Of a stretch of 64,000 nt of DNA, positions 28,000 through 36,706 are shown piece after piece. The notes under the pieces are model-generated. The model made no database searches. It was not told where the DNA came from and worked only from the letters and a program-made list of their open reading frames with translations. This DNA is from Saccharothrix sp. ALI-22-I (GTDB taxonomy: Bacteria > Actinomycetota > Actinomycetes > Mycobacteriales > Pseudonocardiaceae). Position numbers and translations under genes: made by a program. The stretch's first letter is position 1; the number at the start of each line of letters is the position of its first letter. The stretch is taken from NCBI RefSeq assembly GCF_001984175.1, contig NZ_MTQP01000061.1:1-64000 (forward strand), read 5' to 3'.

Positions 28000-29526
28000 T
28001 CAGGCGATCGGAGCGAACTTCGCGCCGTCCAGTTCGTGAATGGACCGGCACGTGTCCAGCAGGGCGGTCCGCAGCCTTTCCAGTTCTTCGTCGGTCACGT
28101 ACACCGACGGTTCGAATCGCAGCGTGTCGACCGCGCTGGAGGTCGGGAACAGCCGGATGCCGTGCTCGCGGAGCAGGTACCCGGCCACGAAGTAGCCGAA
28201 GAACCCGGATCCCGCGACGCCGCGCAGCTCGGGCGACCCGGACGCGGACTGGTCGTGGAACTCCAGGCCCGCCATGAGGCCCCGACCGCGCACGTCCTTC
28301 ACCACGTCGGGGAACCGCGCCCGCACGTCGCGCAGCACGTCCAGCAGCTTCCCGCCGCGCTCGGCGGCGAGCCGGTACACCGCGCCGTCGTCGCGCTCCA
28401 GGATCTCCAGCGTCTTCCTGGCGATCAGGCAGGAGAAGCTGTCCTTGGCGAACGTCGAGCTGTGCATCATCTCGAAGTCCCGCAGGTAGCGGGACTCGCG
28501 GATGAGCAGCACGGCGGCCTTGGCGACACCGCCGCCCAGGCTCTTGGCCAGGGCGAAGTAGTCGCCGCGCAGGCCCAGGTGCGCGCTGGACAGGAACCTG
28601 CCGGTCCGGCCCATGCCGCTCTGGATCTCGTCGACGATCACCGGGATGCCCAGCTCGGCGCTGACGGCCTGGACGTCGGCGACGAACTCGCGCGGCAGCT
28701 CGTGGATGCCGCCCTCGCCCTGGATGGGCTCCAGGACCGCGGCGACGAACAGCGGGAAGTCCCGCTCGACGACCCGCACCGCGCCGTCGACCACGACCAG
28801 GTCCAGCGCGGCGACCCGCTCCTCGTCGACCGCCTTGCGCAGCGCGCCCGGCACGTCCACTGGCACGAACCGCGCCTGGGCGGCCATCGCCCGGAACACC
28901 GCGCGGTAGTCCGGGTTGAACGTCAGCTGCACGCTGCCCGCGAGCTTGCCGTGGAACGAGCCGATCGGCGCCAGGTACACCGGCGAGCGGCCGGCCAGCT
29001 CCTCGTTGTGCCGGACCACGCCGGCGACCTGCCCGGCGAGGTCGGGCGCGGAGACCTCGCCGCGGTCCACCGCCGCCGTGGCCGCGGCGATGTTCGCCTC
29101 GACCTCGGCGCGCAGCGTGCCCACCCGGACGAACCGCTCGAACTCGGCGTGCTTCATGGCCGCCTCGATCGCCTCCGCGCCGCTGTTGGCGAAGATCGCG
29201 TAGTACGACTCGTCGTCGTCCAGTTCGCGCTTGACGATCCGGTTCAGCTCGGCGGCCACGTCGTTGGCGTAGGAGTGCCGGGAGAACTGGGCGTGGATCG
29301 GCGTCCCCGCGGCGAGCAGCGCCCTGGCGTGCTCGACGACCTCGGTGTTGCCGTGCCCGAGCAACGTCGACCCGTAGCCGCCGACGAAGTCCAGCGCGGC
29401 GACCTCCTGCCCGTCCCGTTCGTAGTACAGGGTGTCGCCCTCGCCGCGGGTGTACTCGACGTCGAGGCCCGCGGTGGCGAGCACGCCCAGCAGGTACGGC
29501 TCGGCCAGTTCTCGTTCGGCGGTCAT
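28000..29526 (-). CDS. Class III PLP-dependent aminotransferase (CpkG-like)
   Basis: 508-residue fold-type I aminotransferase. Visible motifs: NSGAEAIEAAMKHA (PLP phosphate-binding region), EPIQGEGG, VIVDEIQSGMGRTG with the Asp that contacts the pyridine nitrogen, and YFALAKSLGGG with Schiff-base Lys328. An insert near residues 120-160 lengthens it beyond a standard 430-residue omega-aminotransferase. The ATG at 29526 overlaps the hydrolase stop by 4 bp (ATGA), so the two are translationally coupled. In coelimycin and streptazone-type pathways such an enzyme aminates the polyketide aldehyde released by a terminal thioester reductase, after which the amine closes on a ketone. That role is inferred from context. 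A plain diaminobutyrate or 4-aminobutyrate aminotransferase would be the alternative from sequence alone. Confidence 0.9.
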   Translation of the reverse strand: MTAERELAEPYLLGVLATAGLDVEYTRGEGDTLYYERDGQEVAALDFVGGYGSTLLGHGNTEVVEHARALLAAGTPIHAQFSRHSYANDVAAELNRIVKRELDDDESYYAIFANSGAEAIEAAMKHAEFERFVRVGTLRAEVEANIAAATAAVDRGEVSAPDLAGQVAGVVRHNEELAGRSPVYLAPIGSFHGKLAGSVQLTFNPDYRAVFRAMAAQARFVPVDVPGALRKAVDEERVAALDLVVVDGAVRVVERDFPLFVAAVLEPIQGEGGIHELPREFVADVQAVSAELGIPVIVDEIQSGMGRTGRFLSSAHLGLRGDYFALAKSLGGGVAKAAVLLIRESRYLRDFEMMHSSTFAKDSFSCLIARKTLEILERDDGAVYRLAAERGGKLLDVLRDVRARFPDVVKDVRGRGLMAGLEFHDQSASGSPELRGVAGSGFFGYFVAGYLLREHGIRLFPTSSAVDTLRFEPSVYVTDEELERLRTALLDTCRSIHELDGAKFAPIA

Positions 29527-30386
29527 GACACTCCCGTCACGGTGTAGCGGTGGCCGGCCACGCGTTCGATGATCTCCGCCGCGACCACGTCCGGCGCCTG
29601 CTGCGGTTGCCAGTGCGAGGTCTCCCGGAGCGTCACCAGCTTGTAGGGCCCGGTGACGTGCTTCGCGGTGTCCTCGGCGGCCAGGGTGCTCACGGCGACG
29701 TCCCGCACGCTCCAGATCAGCGTCGTCGGCACCGGCACCGGGCCGAAGCGGAACGGCTCGCCCACCAGGTTGTTGGCCCGGTACCAGTTCAGCGCGGCGT
29801 GGAGCACGCCCGGCCTGCGGTGCGTGTCGACGTCACGCCTGATCTGCTCGGGCGTGAGCACGTCGTCGCCCGCCTGCCGGAACCACGCCCACAGCTCCGC
29901 GGCGTCGTCGGCCAGGAAGTGCGCGGCGGTGTCCTCGGCCATCAGGAAGTCGACGTACTGCGAGCTGTGCCGCTGCTCCTCGTCCACCTCGAAGGCGTGC
30001 TGGTAGGCGTCCAGGTGCGGGATGGCCACCGCGGTGAGCGTGTGCACCCGGTCGGGGTGCCGGGCGCCCAGGTACCAAGCCACCGCCGCGCCCCAGTCGT
30101 GCCCCACGACGTGCGCCTTCGCCACACCCAGGGCGTCGAGGACGCCGAGGGCGTCCGCGGCGAGGTGCGGCAACGCGTAGGCGGCGACCCCGGTCGGCCG
30201 CGCGCCGTCGGAGTAGCCGCGCTGGTCGGGTGCGATCGTGCGCAGCCCCGCCCCGTGCAGGATCGGCACGACGTCGGCCCAGGACTGCCGGTTGTGCGGG
30301 AAACCGTGCAGCAGCAGCACGGCCTCGCCGTCCTCCGCGCCCGCCACGTCGACGTCGAACACCAGGTCGTTCGCCTTGATCTTCAC
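29523..30386 (-). CDS. Epoxide hydrolase, alpha/beta fold (CpkE-like)
   Basis: 287-residue alpha/beta hydrolase. HGFP (residues 27-30) forms the oxyanion region. The nucleophile motif is GHDWGA with Asp97, which marks epoxide hydrolases or dehalogenases rather than esterases. A cap domain contains WYRANN, whose Tyr could activate the epoxide. The acid region is WSVRDVAV and the catalytic His lies in TSHWQ (about residue 258). GTG at 30386 is chosen because it overlaps the monooxygenase stop (GTGA) and gives the normal family N-terminus. An open frame further upstream belongs to noncoding phase. Placed between an FAD monooxygenase and an aminotransferase, it probably opens or protects against an epoxide made in the same pathway. 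Confidence 0.9.
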   Translation of the reverse strand: MKIKANDLVFDVDVAGAEDGEAVLLLHGFPHNRQSWADVVPILHGAGLRTIAPDQRGYSDGARPTGVAAYALPHLAADALGVLDALGVAKAHVVGHDWGAAVAWYLGARHPDRVHTLTAVAIPHLDAYQHAFEVDEEQRHSSQYVDFLMAEDTAAHFLADDAAELWAWFRQAGDDVLTPEQIRRDVDTHRRPGVLHAALNWYRANNLVGEPFRFGPVPVPTTLIWSVRDVAVSTLAAEDTAKHVTGPYKLVTLRETSHWQPQQAPDVVAAEIIERVAGHRYTVTGVS

Positions 30387-31717
30387 GCTCGCCCCTGCTC
30401 GGTCAGTTCGAGGACGCGCGCTTCGAAGGCCGGCTCGTGCAGCACGTCGAACGGGTCGACCACGCCGATGACCCGCGCGTAGACGCGCGAGACCTCGTCG
30501 TCGAAGCTGGCCGCGTGCTGCACCCGCGCGACGTACTCGTGGATGTGCTCCAGTTCCGGCGTGCGCTCCCCCTCCACCTCGGGGAACGAGAGGTCGGCGC
30601 CGACGGCCATGTCCCAGCAGCCGTCGACGGCCTCGGTCGCTAGATCGTCGAAGTAGGCGGCGGTGTCGATCTCGCCGGCGACGGCGACGTGCCGCCCGAG
30701 GACCAGCGACTCCATCGCCGAGACCGTCATGCCCTGCGCGTAGCTGGGGTTGAAGCTGCACACCGCGTCGCCCATGACCAGCAGGCCGGCCGGGAAGTCT
30801 GTCATCCGCTGGTAGTGCCGGCGCAGGTTGGTCGGGAACCGGTAGGCCACCGGATCGTCGAGCGGCTCGGCGGTCTGCAGGACTTCGTGGATGTCCGGCG
30901 CGGCCAGCGACTTGACGAACGCCATCACGCCGTCCGGGTCGATGCCGGGGTGGTCGCCCAGGATGCCGTAGGCGGTGAGGATCGCGCGGTCGCCGTCGAT
31001 CTTCTGCAGGATCGCGCCGCGCGGCACGCCGGCGGACGCCACCGTGTTGATGGAGATGTTGCCCTCGAACGCCTCGTCCCGGACGCGCCAGTGCCGGGTG
31101 GTGTACCCCATCCCGATCTTGTGCTTCTCCTCCTCGACGCGGCCGTAGCCCCACTCCTCCAGCCACACCGGCGTCCGCGAACCGCGCCCGGACGTGTCGA
31201 TCACCAGGTCGGCGGGCAGCAGGGTCTCGTTGGCGCCGTCGGGCATGATCCACACGCCGGTCACGCGCTTGCCGGTCTCGGCCAGGTCCAGCCGGAGGAT
31301 GTCCGTCTGCTGCACGAACGTGACGTTCGGCAGCAGCAGGACCCGGTCGCGCACGTGGCGCTCCAGGAACGGCCGGCTGGCGCACAGCGCGACCAGCCCG
31401 GACTCGACCTGCGCGAGGCGCCTGCCGTTGATGATCCACCGGACGTCGTCGGCGACGTCGCCGATCTGCGCGCCTTCCGCGACCATCGCCTCGGTGATGC
31501 CGGGGAAGTGCTCCTCCACGATCTGCTGGCCGCGCGAGAGCAGCCCGTGCAGGTGGTGCCCCTGCGGCAGACCGCGCCGCAGGAGGTTGGGACCGGTCAG
31601 GTGGTCGCGATCGACCACGGTGACCTGGTCGTAGACGTCGCTCAGCACGCGGGCGGCGAACAGCCCGGCCAGGCTGCCGCCGAGCACAACGGCCCGGTTC
31701 ACACCACGGTCATCCAT
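30383..31717 (-). CDS. FAD-dependent monooxygenase or epoxidase
   Basis: 444-residue flavoprotein of the PHBH/UbiH-like fold. The N-terminal dinucleotide-binding motif is VVLGGSLAG (residues 10-18), and a GDAVCSFNPSYAQGM segment near residue 316 is the second FAD motif. Start: ATG at 31717 with GAGGAG about 8 nt upstream; the open frame extends 90 bp further but without a better start. It lacks the lysine-rich signatures I would need to call a halogenase. It is the first gene of a coupled operon with the epoxide hydrolase (GTGA overlap) and aminotransferase. The context suggests it epoxidises or hydroxylates the polyene polyketide, as the CpkD/CpkH group is proposed to do for coelimycin. The exact reaction is inference. 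Confidence 0.88.
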   Translation of the reverse strand: MDDRGVNRAVVLGGSLAGLFAARVLSDVYDQVTVVDRDHLTGPNLLRRGLPQGHHLHGLLSRGQQIVEEHFPGITEAMVAEGAQIGDVADDVRWIINGRRLAQVESGLVALCASRPFLERHVRDRVLLLPNVTFVQQTDILRLDLAETGKRVTGVWIMPDGANETLLPADLVIDTSGRGSRTPVWLEEWGYGRVEEEKHKIGMGYTTRHWRVRDEAFEGNISINTVASAGVPRGAILQKIDGDRAILTAYGILGDHPGIDPDGVMAFVKSLAAPDIHEVLQTAEPLDDPVAYRFPTNLRRHYQRMTDFPAGLLVMGDAVCSFNPSYAQGMTVSAMESLVLGRHVAVAGEIDTAAYFDDLATEAVDGCWDMAVGADLSFPEVEGERTPELEHIHEYVARVQHAASFDDEVSRVYARVIGVVDPFDVLHEPAFEARVLELTEQGRA

Positions 31718-31851
31718 AAGGTCATCTCCTCGAATCCTCGACGGGACCAGGCCCGGTAAATTCGGCTGAATACGGTCCGCAAGTCGCCGCGCCGTTATCC
31801 ACACCATTCCACCGTCTGCTCATCGCCGGGAAACGGCATTTGCCGAACACG

Positions 31852-31868
31852 ATTACCAACGCGTGAGA
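31852..31868. promoter_or_regulatory. Half-conserved operator upstream of the monooxygenase operon
   Basis: ATTACCAACGCGTGAGA shares its first seven bases with the SDR operator and about 12 of 17 positions overall. Only one arm is well kept, and it lies about 135 bp from the start codon. It is a weak third member of the shared motif. Confidence 0.3.
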
Positions 31869-31940
31869 TCCGCCCCGCCGCCCGGCCCGGAAAAACGTTA
31901 TCGGGAGCCGTCAGGCGCAATTCGGGTCAGCGGTCGGGCG

Positions 31941-33555
31941 TCATCGGGAGCGTGCACCAGGGGCCGAGGCGACCTCCGGTCCGTCGAGGACCGTGCTCGT
32001 GCGGAGGCGGCCGTCCGGGCAGTGCACCACCGCCACCGGGCAGCCGTCGGGGCCGGTGGTCAGCGCCGGTGTCCCCGTGGTGAACAGCCCGGTGTCGGTC
32101 CAGCCGGTGAACCCCGAATCGGGCGCGCCCGCTGCCGGCAGGCGGTGACGCGGCCACCGGCGTCGCGGCCGAGCAGGAGGATGAGCCCGCGGGCGAGCGG
32201 CGCGGCCACCGGGCCGGTGCCGTCACCGCCCAGCCCGGTGGGCGGTGCGCTCCACGTTCCCGACCGGGTGACGTAGACAGTGCTCGCCGCGCCCTCGTCG
32301 GCGCGGTAGAAGACCTCGGCGCGACCGTCGTCGTTCAGCGCGGCGGTGGGTGGGCCGGTCACCGCCGCGTCCACCAGGGCGACCGGGCCGGACCAGCCCG
32401 CGTTCAGGGCGTCCTGCGACCACCACAGCACGCCGGTACTGGTGGTGGCGAACAGGGCCATCCGGCCATCGGGCCGGGTGACCACGGCCGGCACGCCCTG
32501 GACGTCCGGGCCGCCGCCGAAGTCCACCCACGGCGAGAAGGCCCCGTTCGGCTCGGTCTGGTACGCGGTGCTGATCCCGCCGCCGGAGTTCTTGGCGAAC
32601 ACCTCCAGCCTGCCGTCGGCGTTGGCGCCCACCGCGAGGGTGGCCGCGAGGGCAGCGCCCCCGATGTCGACCGGCGCACGCCACGACCCGCCCGGTGCAC
32701 GCTGCCGCCACCCGAGCACCGGTCCGCCGCGGACGCAGAAGGCGTGCGACCGCCCGTCGCCGTCGGTGCCCGCCCACGCGTCGCCCGGGTCCCAGCGGCG
32801 GTAGGTGCGACTGCTCCAGCCGGGTTGGCCGACGGCCACCAGATCGAACCGAGCATAGGTGTCGAACGCCTCGGCCTTGTCCCGCACGACGGCGGACGGA
32901 CAGGTTCACCGCGCAGTCGGCGGTGTTGTAGCAGCGGTGCTCCACCAGTGGGGCGTGCGCGCGGCCCTCCAGCGCCTGGCGGGTGAAGCGGACCACGGCC
33001 ACGTGATCGTCGTGGTCGCCGCGCAGGTGGGGGTCGGGGTCGCCGTCCAGCGTGCAGACCACGGTCGGCGACATGCGCCAGCGTCGCCAGGGCAGTGCGC
33101 AGGTCCTCGGCGCGGTACTCGTAGCCGCGCCGCACCGGTGAGCCGGGGTACACCAGGGTGTGCGCGACGGCGTCCGGATCGGTCCACATGCGCATCAGGG
33201 CGTTGGGCTGGAGGTCGTCGCCGCCGTCGGGCAGGGCGAGCAGCACCAGGTCCACGGTCGGCCGGTCCACCAGCACGTCCCGCTCGACCCGGCGGCCCCG
33301 ACCACGAGCCACCGGTGGTCCCAGCGGTCGCGCACGCCGGCGATGCGGGCGTAGGCGGCGCAGGCGCCCAGGCGGCGTGATTCGGCGTAGTCCTCCCGGC
33401 GACCGCCGTTGCCGTTGAACTCACCCGCGCTCACGACCACCACGCGGGTCGGTGCGCCCCTCCGGATCGCCAGCGCGGTGTCGGGGTTCACGAACAGCAG
33501 GTCGTCGTCCGGGTGGGCGACGACGCACAGGTGCCGTTGGTGGTCACGACCGCAT
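31941..33555 (-). pseudogene. PIG-L (LmbE) deacetylase with lectin-like C-terminus, multiply frameshifted
   Basis: Reading all three minus frames in turn rebuilds one protein. VVAHPDDDLLF with GEFNGNGG and YAESRR is the zinc-binding start of a PIG-L deacetylase. The next frame carries DLVLLALPDGGDD, then HDDHVAVVRFTRQAL, then a beta-propeller-like half with repeated DGR(L/M/A) segments (for example DGRLEVFAKN, DGRMALFATT, DGRAEVFYR), and finally CPVAVVHCPDGRL ending at 31941. At least four internal frameshifts are needed (near 33310, 33075, 32890, 32125), plus one after the ATG at 33555. Family members deacetylate GlcNAc-type substrates. The ATG overlaps the stop of the upstream membrane-protein fragment (TGATG), so they were once an operon. 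Sequencing indels are the alternative, but neighbouring genes are clean. Confidence 0.75.
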
Positions 33556-33776
33556 CACCAGGCGTCCCGGACGCCGCGCCGGCGCCGCAGCCACCACCAC
33601 ACCGCGGTGTGCCCCAGCGTCGCCGCGATGCCCAGGACGACGGCCCACGCGCCGATCCGCAGCCCCGGTTCGGTGAACGACAGCCGCAACACGTGCTCGC
33701 CCGGCGGCACGTCCGGCCCAGGCCCTGCGCTGCCCGCGATTCCTCCGGGGTCAGCCCCTTTCACGGGCACCCGCGG
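33555..33776 (-). pseudogene. C-terminal fragment of a polytopic membrane protein
   Basis: About 60 codons ending RRRRGVRDAW. VPPGEHVLRLSFTEPGLRIG is followed by one transmembrane segment (AWAVVLGIAATLGHTAVWWW) and a basic tail. The periplasmic beta segment plus last helix resembles the end of YfhO-like or related cell-envelope proteins, but the fragment is too short to assign. The body of the gene is missing, and sequence of the opposite-strand pPIWI_RE-like fragment takes over near 33.8 kb. Confidence 0.4.
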
Positions 33777-33802
33777 CGTGCTGGTGGGCACGCACGACCC
33801 AG

Positions 33803-34240
33803 GACCAGGACAGTGCTGCCACTCGCGCACGCTTCTCCAACGCGGTCGACGACCTGCTGCGGCAACTCGGACTACGACCCACACCCCTGCCGGCCCCGGT
33901 CCGCAGCACGGTGACACGCCCGCCTGCGCTCATGGCGATCTGGATGATGCGCCCCGGCCGGCGGAGTGCAAACCATCCACGACGCCCTGTACCCATCGCA
34001 GTCCGCACCACCCCGGACGGTCGACACATCTTCATCCGCACGCCCGCCACCAGCTGGCAGCCCCTGGCGCCAGCACTGCTGGACCCAAGGTTGCGACTGA
34101 CCGAGCACGACTACGAGTTCACGCGAGAGGACTCGATCCACTTCATCAGGACTGCCATCGACGATGCCGTCTCCAACCACCCCGACACGTTGCTGCTGAC
34201 CCACGCGCAGAACTTGCGTCGCACCTGGGGTGAAGTCCCG
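33803..34240 (+). pseudogene. Fragment resembling the RNase H domain of a pPIWI_RE protein
   Basis: An open stretch reads DQDSAATRARFSNAVDDLL, then ALMAIWMMRPGRRS, then PVPIAVRTTPDGRHIFI and WQPLAPALL, and ends DTLLLTHAQNLRRTW. The order (an arginine-rich strand, IPVAV-type strand, then a TLLLTHAQN(L/I)R motif) is how I know the C-terminal RNase H-like domain of pPIWI_RE proteins, large Argonaute-related components of proposed anti-phage or anti-plasmid systems. Neither the PIWI part nor partner genes remain. It is truncated on both sides and has no start. Recognition is by motif memory and needs a profile search. Confidence 0.45.
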
Positions 34241-34573
34241 TCGGCCCCTCGTGGGCGTCGCACATCGACACGGGCAAACCGTGACATTCGGCTACCTGGC
34301 CGGCGGCACCTACGATCCCGGCCCGACCAACGGCAGGGTCAACGGCACCGAGTGCACCACATGGCCGCCGCCTACTCCGACCGCCCGCGAAGTCTCGTCG
34401 CAGGCGTAGGGCTCACTGACGACAGGGAAAGCGCCCTTCTACTCGTGACCGCGAATGCTCGGCAGGCGACGGACAGCACGGCTCTCGAGACCGGCGCCGT
34501 CGCCGACCAACAGGGGCTATCGCCCGCCGATCATGCGATGCCCCCCGGCCAAACAGCGCGACCGAATCCGGCG
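34241..34573. other. Stretch without a recognisable gene
   Basis: About 330 bp between the pPIWI_RE-like fragment and the SDR tail. Open frames exist because of GC content, but none has codon bias, a ribosome binding site or a motif I recognise. It is likely more decayed sequence. Confidence 0.5.
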
Positions 34574-34925
34574 TCAACGCCGTCGGAGGCCACCGTCGAC
34601 GAGGTGGACCTGGCCGGTGATGAACGAGGCCTCGTCCGAGGCGAGGAACGCCACGAGGTTGGCCACGTCCTCGGGGGTCTGCTGTCGCTTCAGGTTCTGG
34701 GTCTGGGTGTAGTGCTCGAAAACCTCCTCGGAGAGTTCGCGCAGAGTCGTGGGAGTGCGGGACGACGCTTGGGGCCAGGGCGTTGACCGTGACGTCGTAA
34801 GGGGCCAAGTCCGTCGCCAACGCATGGGTGAAGCCGTTGATGGCGCCCTTGGCGGAGACATAGGCGACGAACGCCGCCGGGGCCTCCCGCACGATCGCCC
34901 CGGTGGCGGCCGTGCAGAACAACTT
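34574..34925 (-). pseudogene. SDR C-terminal remnant, frameshifted
   Basis: Two minus frames together give a classical SDR second half. AFVAYVSAKGAINGF contains Tyr and Lys of the active site, followed by LAPYDVTVNALAPS. After a frameshift near 34770 come ELSEEVFEHYTQTQ, TPEDVANLVAFLAS and FITGQVHLVDGGL to the stop at 34574. The Rossmann half (TGxxxGIG) is absent. It abuts the aldo/keto reductase tail on the opposite strand, so two truncated oxidoreductases meet tail to break. Confidence 0.75.
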
Positions 34926-35226
34926 CCACATCGCTCATCGGGAGGAGACCGCCGTCCTGGACGCCTGCGCCGCCGACGGCACCGCGTTCGTCCCGTTCTT
35001 CCCGTTGGGCGGCGGCCGGACCGACCTCACCGACGACCACCTGGTCAAGGTCGCGGACCGGCATGGGGCCACCGTCTCGCAGATCGCCCTGGCCTGGTTG
35101 CTGGCCCTCTCCCCCGTCGCGCTGGCCATCCCGGGCACCGGCTCCCTCGCCCACCTGGAGGAGAACATGGCCGCCCGTGCCATCACCCTCACCCCGGACG
35201 ACCTCGCCGACCTCACCCGTGAGTGA
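34906..35226 (+). pseudogene. Aldo/keto reductase C-terminal fragment
   Basis: About 105 codons. VQNNFHIAHREE and DGTAFVPFFPLGG are the beta7/beta8 region of an aldo/keto reductase. HGATVSQIALAWLL and AIPGTGSLAHLEENMAA are its NADPH-binding C-terminus, and it ends LTRE at 35226. The first two thirds of the barrel, including the catalytic Tyr, Asp, Lys and His, are missing, so it cannot be active. Confidence 0.75.
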
Positions 35227-35338
35227 CAACGTCATCGTCATGACCGGCGCCGCCGCCGACGGCAACGACTGGGCGACATCCTCAACGAGTACCACCACGC
35301 CGCCTGACCTGCACAGACGATATTTTCGGCAAGCACAG

Positions 35339-35379
35339 GGGTGAGGACAGCCGCGCGGCGGTGGCGGCTGTCCTCACCC
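35339..35379. terminator. Strong hairpin 3' of the esterase gene
   Basis: GGGTGAGGACAGCCGC (35339-35354) pairs perfectly with 35364-35379 around a 9-base loop. The 16-bp stem lies just after the esterase stop (minus) and after the aldo/keto reductase remnant (plus). Confidence 0.75.
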
Positions 35380-35386
35380 GGTCCGG

Positions 35387-36682
35387 TCAGGCTTTGGCCC
35401 AGCGTTGGTTGACGGCGTTGTTGCAGGTCGCCACGTTGACGGCTGAGCTGTTGGCGGTGCCGTTGACGTCAAGGCACAGTCCGGTTTGGACGCTTGTGAT
35501 GGTGCCGTTGTCGTTGACGTTCCACTGTTGGCTGGCGCCGCCGTTGCAGTCCCAGATGCGTGTGCGGGTGCCGGGGCCTGCGTTGGCGGGCACCTCCAGG
35601 CATTTGCCCAACACCTGCAGGGCTTTGTTGTTCTGGGTGAACTGCTGGTTGGCGTTGGCGTGGCAGTCCCAGACGATCATTTGGGTGCCGTTGGTCGAGT
35701 TGGCGCCGTTGACGTCCAGGCATCGGCTTGAGGATTCGCTGCGCAGCCGGAACGGTGGTGGAGTGGGTGTCGTGTCTCCGGTGAAGAACCACCATACCTC
35801 TGGCGAAGTCCAGCTTCTCCAGCCATCGCCACCGCCGTCGATGGGGCCGGGGGTGTGTCCTCCGTCGAAGGCGGCCCACACCACTGGATATCCGGTGCGG
35901 CACCCTGAATAGGTGGTGGTGATGTGGGTGCGGCTGCCCGCCGCGGGCTCGGGCGCGTTTTGCGGGGTACAGCCGTTGTTCCTGACGAATGTGTCCCGAA
36001 GGCCCCGTCCACCTCCGATGTTGTCGCTGATGCCGTGAATCCCCATGTATGCGACCGGTTGAGTGCCGCCGCTGCAACCGCTGATACCTGCGCCGGAGTA
36101 GACCGCGACCGCACGGAAGGTCGTGGCCCTGGCACATGCGAGTGCGTAGCTCATGGCGCCTCCGTAGCTGAAGCCCAGTGCGAAGCGCTGTGCCGTGTCG
36201 ACACACAGGTCGTTCTCGATCCGCCTGATCATGTCGTCGACGAAGGTTACGTCCTGGCCGCCGGGGTTGGCCCAGCCGTTGCCGTTGCCCTGGGGCGCCA
36301 CGAAGATCGCGCTGTTGTTCGCGCTGTCCGCCAGTCGCCGCAGGCCGTAGTAGGACCAGTTGTAGCCGTCGGATCCGCCTGAGTCGACGTCGTTGGCGGT
36401 GCCGCCATACCAGTGGAACCCGAAGATCAACCGGTACTGGCGGGTGTTGTCGTAGTTGTTGGGAATCCTCAGGATGAAAGAGCGGTTCTGGCCGCTGCTC
36501 TGAATCGTGTGCGTACCGCTGGCCAGTGTCGGGGTCTTGCCGCAGCCGGGGGACGCGGCGAGCGTGCCGGTATCCGTGGGGGTGGGTACAGGCCGGGCGT
36601 CGGCCACACCGACACTGGCGAAAACCAGTGCGACGGCGGCGATCGGCGTCCACCACCGGCCGAGGTGGTGCGTTTGTTTCAT
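35387..36682 (-). CDS. Secreted polysaccharide esterase with CBM13
   Basis: 431 residues. A signal peptide (basic start, WWTPIAAVALVFASVG, cleavage after DARP/VADA) is followed by a CE1/LpqC-like alpha/beta hydrolase domain (about 45-300) with nucleophile Ser172 in GFSYGG, a Cys-rich body (GCGKT, LCVD, SGCSGG) and a late DGGHTPG that supplies the His. A short TPTPPP linker leads to a ricin-B type trefoil (about 305-431) with SSSRCLDV, KCLEVP and GLCLDVNG repeats, each with a QQW or QRW. It probably removes feruloyl or acetyl groups from plant xylan. ATG at 36682 has AGGAG about 9 nt upstream. It fits the hemicellulase genes to its right. Confidence 0.9.
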   Translation of the reverse strand: MKQTHHLGRWWTPIAAVALVFASVGVADARPVPTPTDTGTLAASPGCGKTPTLASGTHTIQSSGQNRSFILRIPNNYDNTRQYRLIFGFHWYGGTANDVDSGGSDGYNWSYYGLRRLADSANNSAIFVAPQGNGNGWANPGGQDVTFVDDMIRRIENDLCVDTAQRFALGFSYGGAMSYALACARATTFRAVAVYSGAGISGCSGGTQPVAYMGIHGISDNIGGGRGLRDTFVRNNGCTPQNAPEPAAGSRTHITTTYSGCRTGYPVVWAAFDGGHTPGPIDGGGDGWRSWTSPEVWWFFTGDTTPTPPPFRLRSESSSRCLDVNGANSTNGTQMIVWDCHANANQQFTQNNKALQVLGKCLEVPANAGPGTRTRIWDCNGGASQQWNVNDNGTITSVQTGLCLDVNGTANSSAVNVATCNNAVNQRWAKA

Positions 36683-36706
36683 GGGTGTGCTCCTGTCTGC
36701 TGGGGT

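Noticed and set aside
30383..31717. Flavin-dependent halogenase
   Set aside because: The GxGxxG-like and GDA motifs fit, but I could not see the conserved Lys of the tryptophan/pyrrole halogenases or the WxWxIP motif, so monooxygenase is the safer call.
33409..34233. Plus-strand frame of 274 codons across the graveyard
   Set aside because: Reads across two unrelated remnants, with no start signal or motif in this frame.
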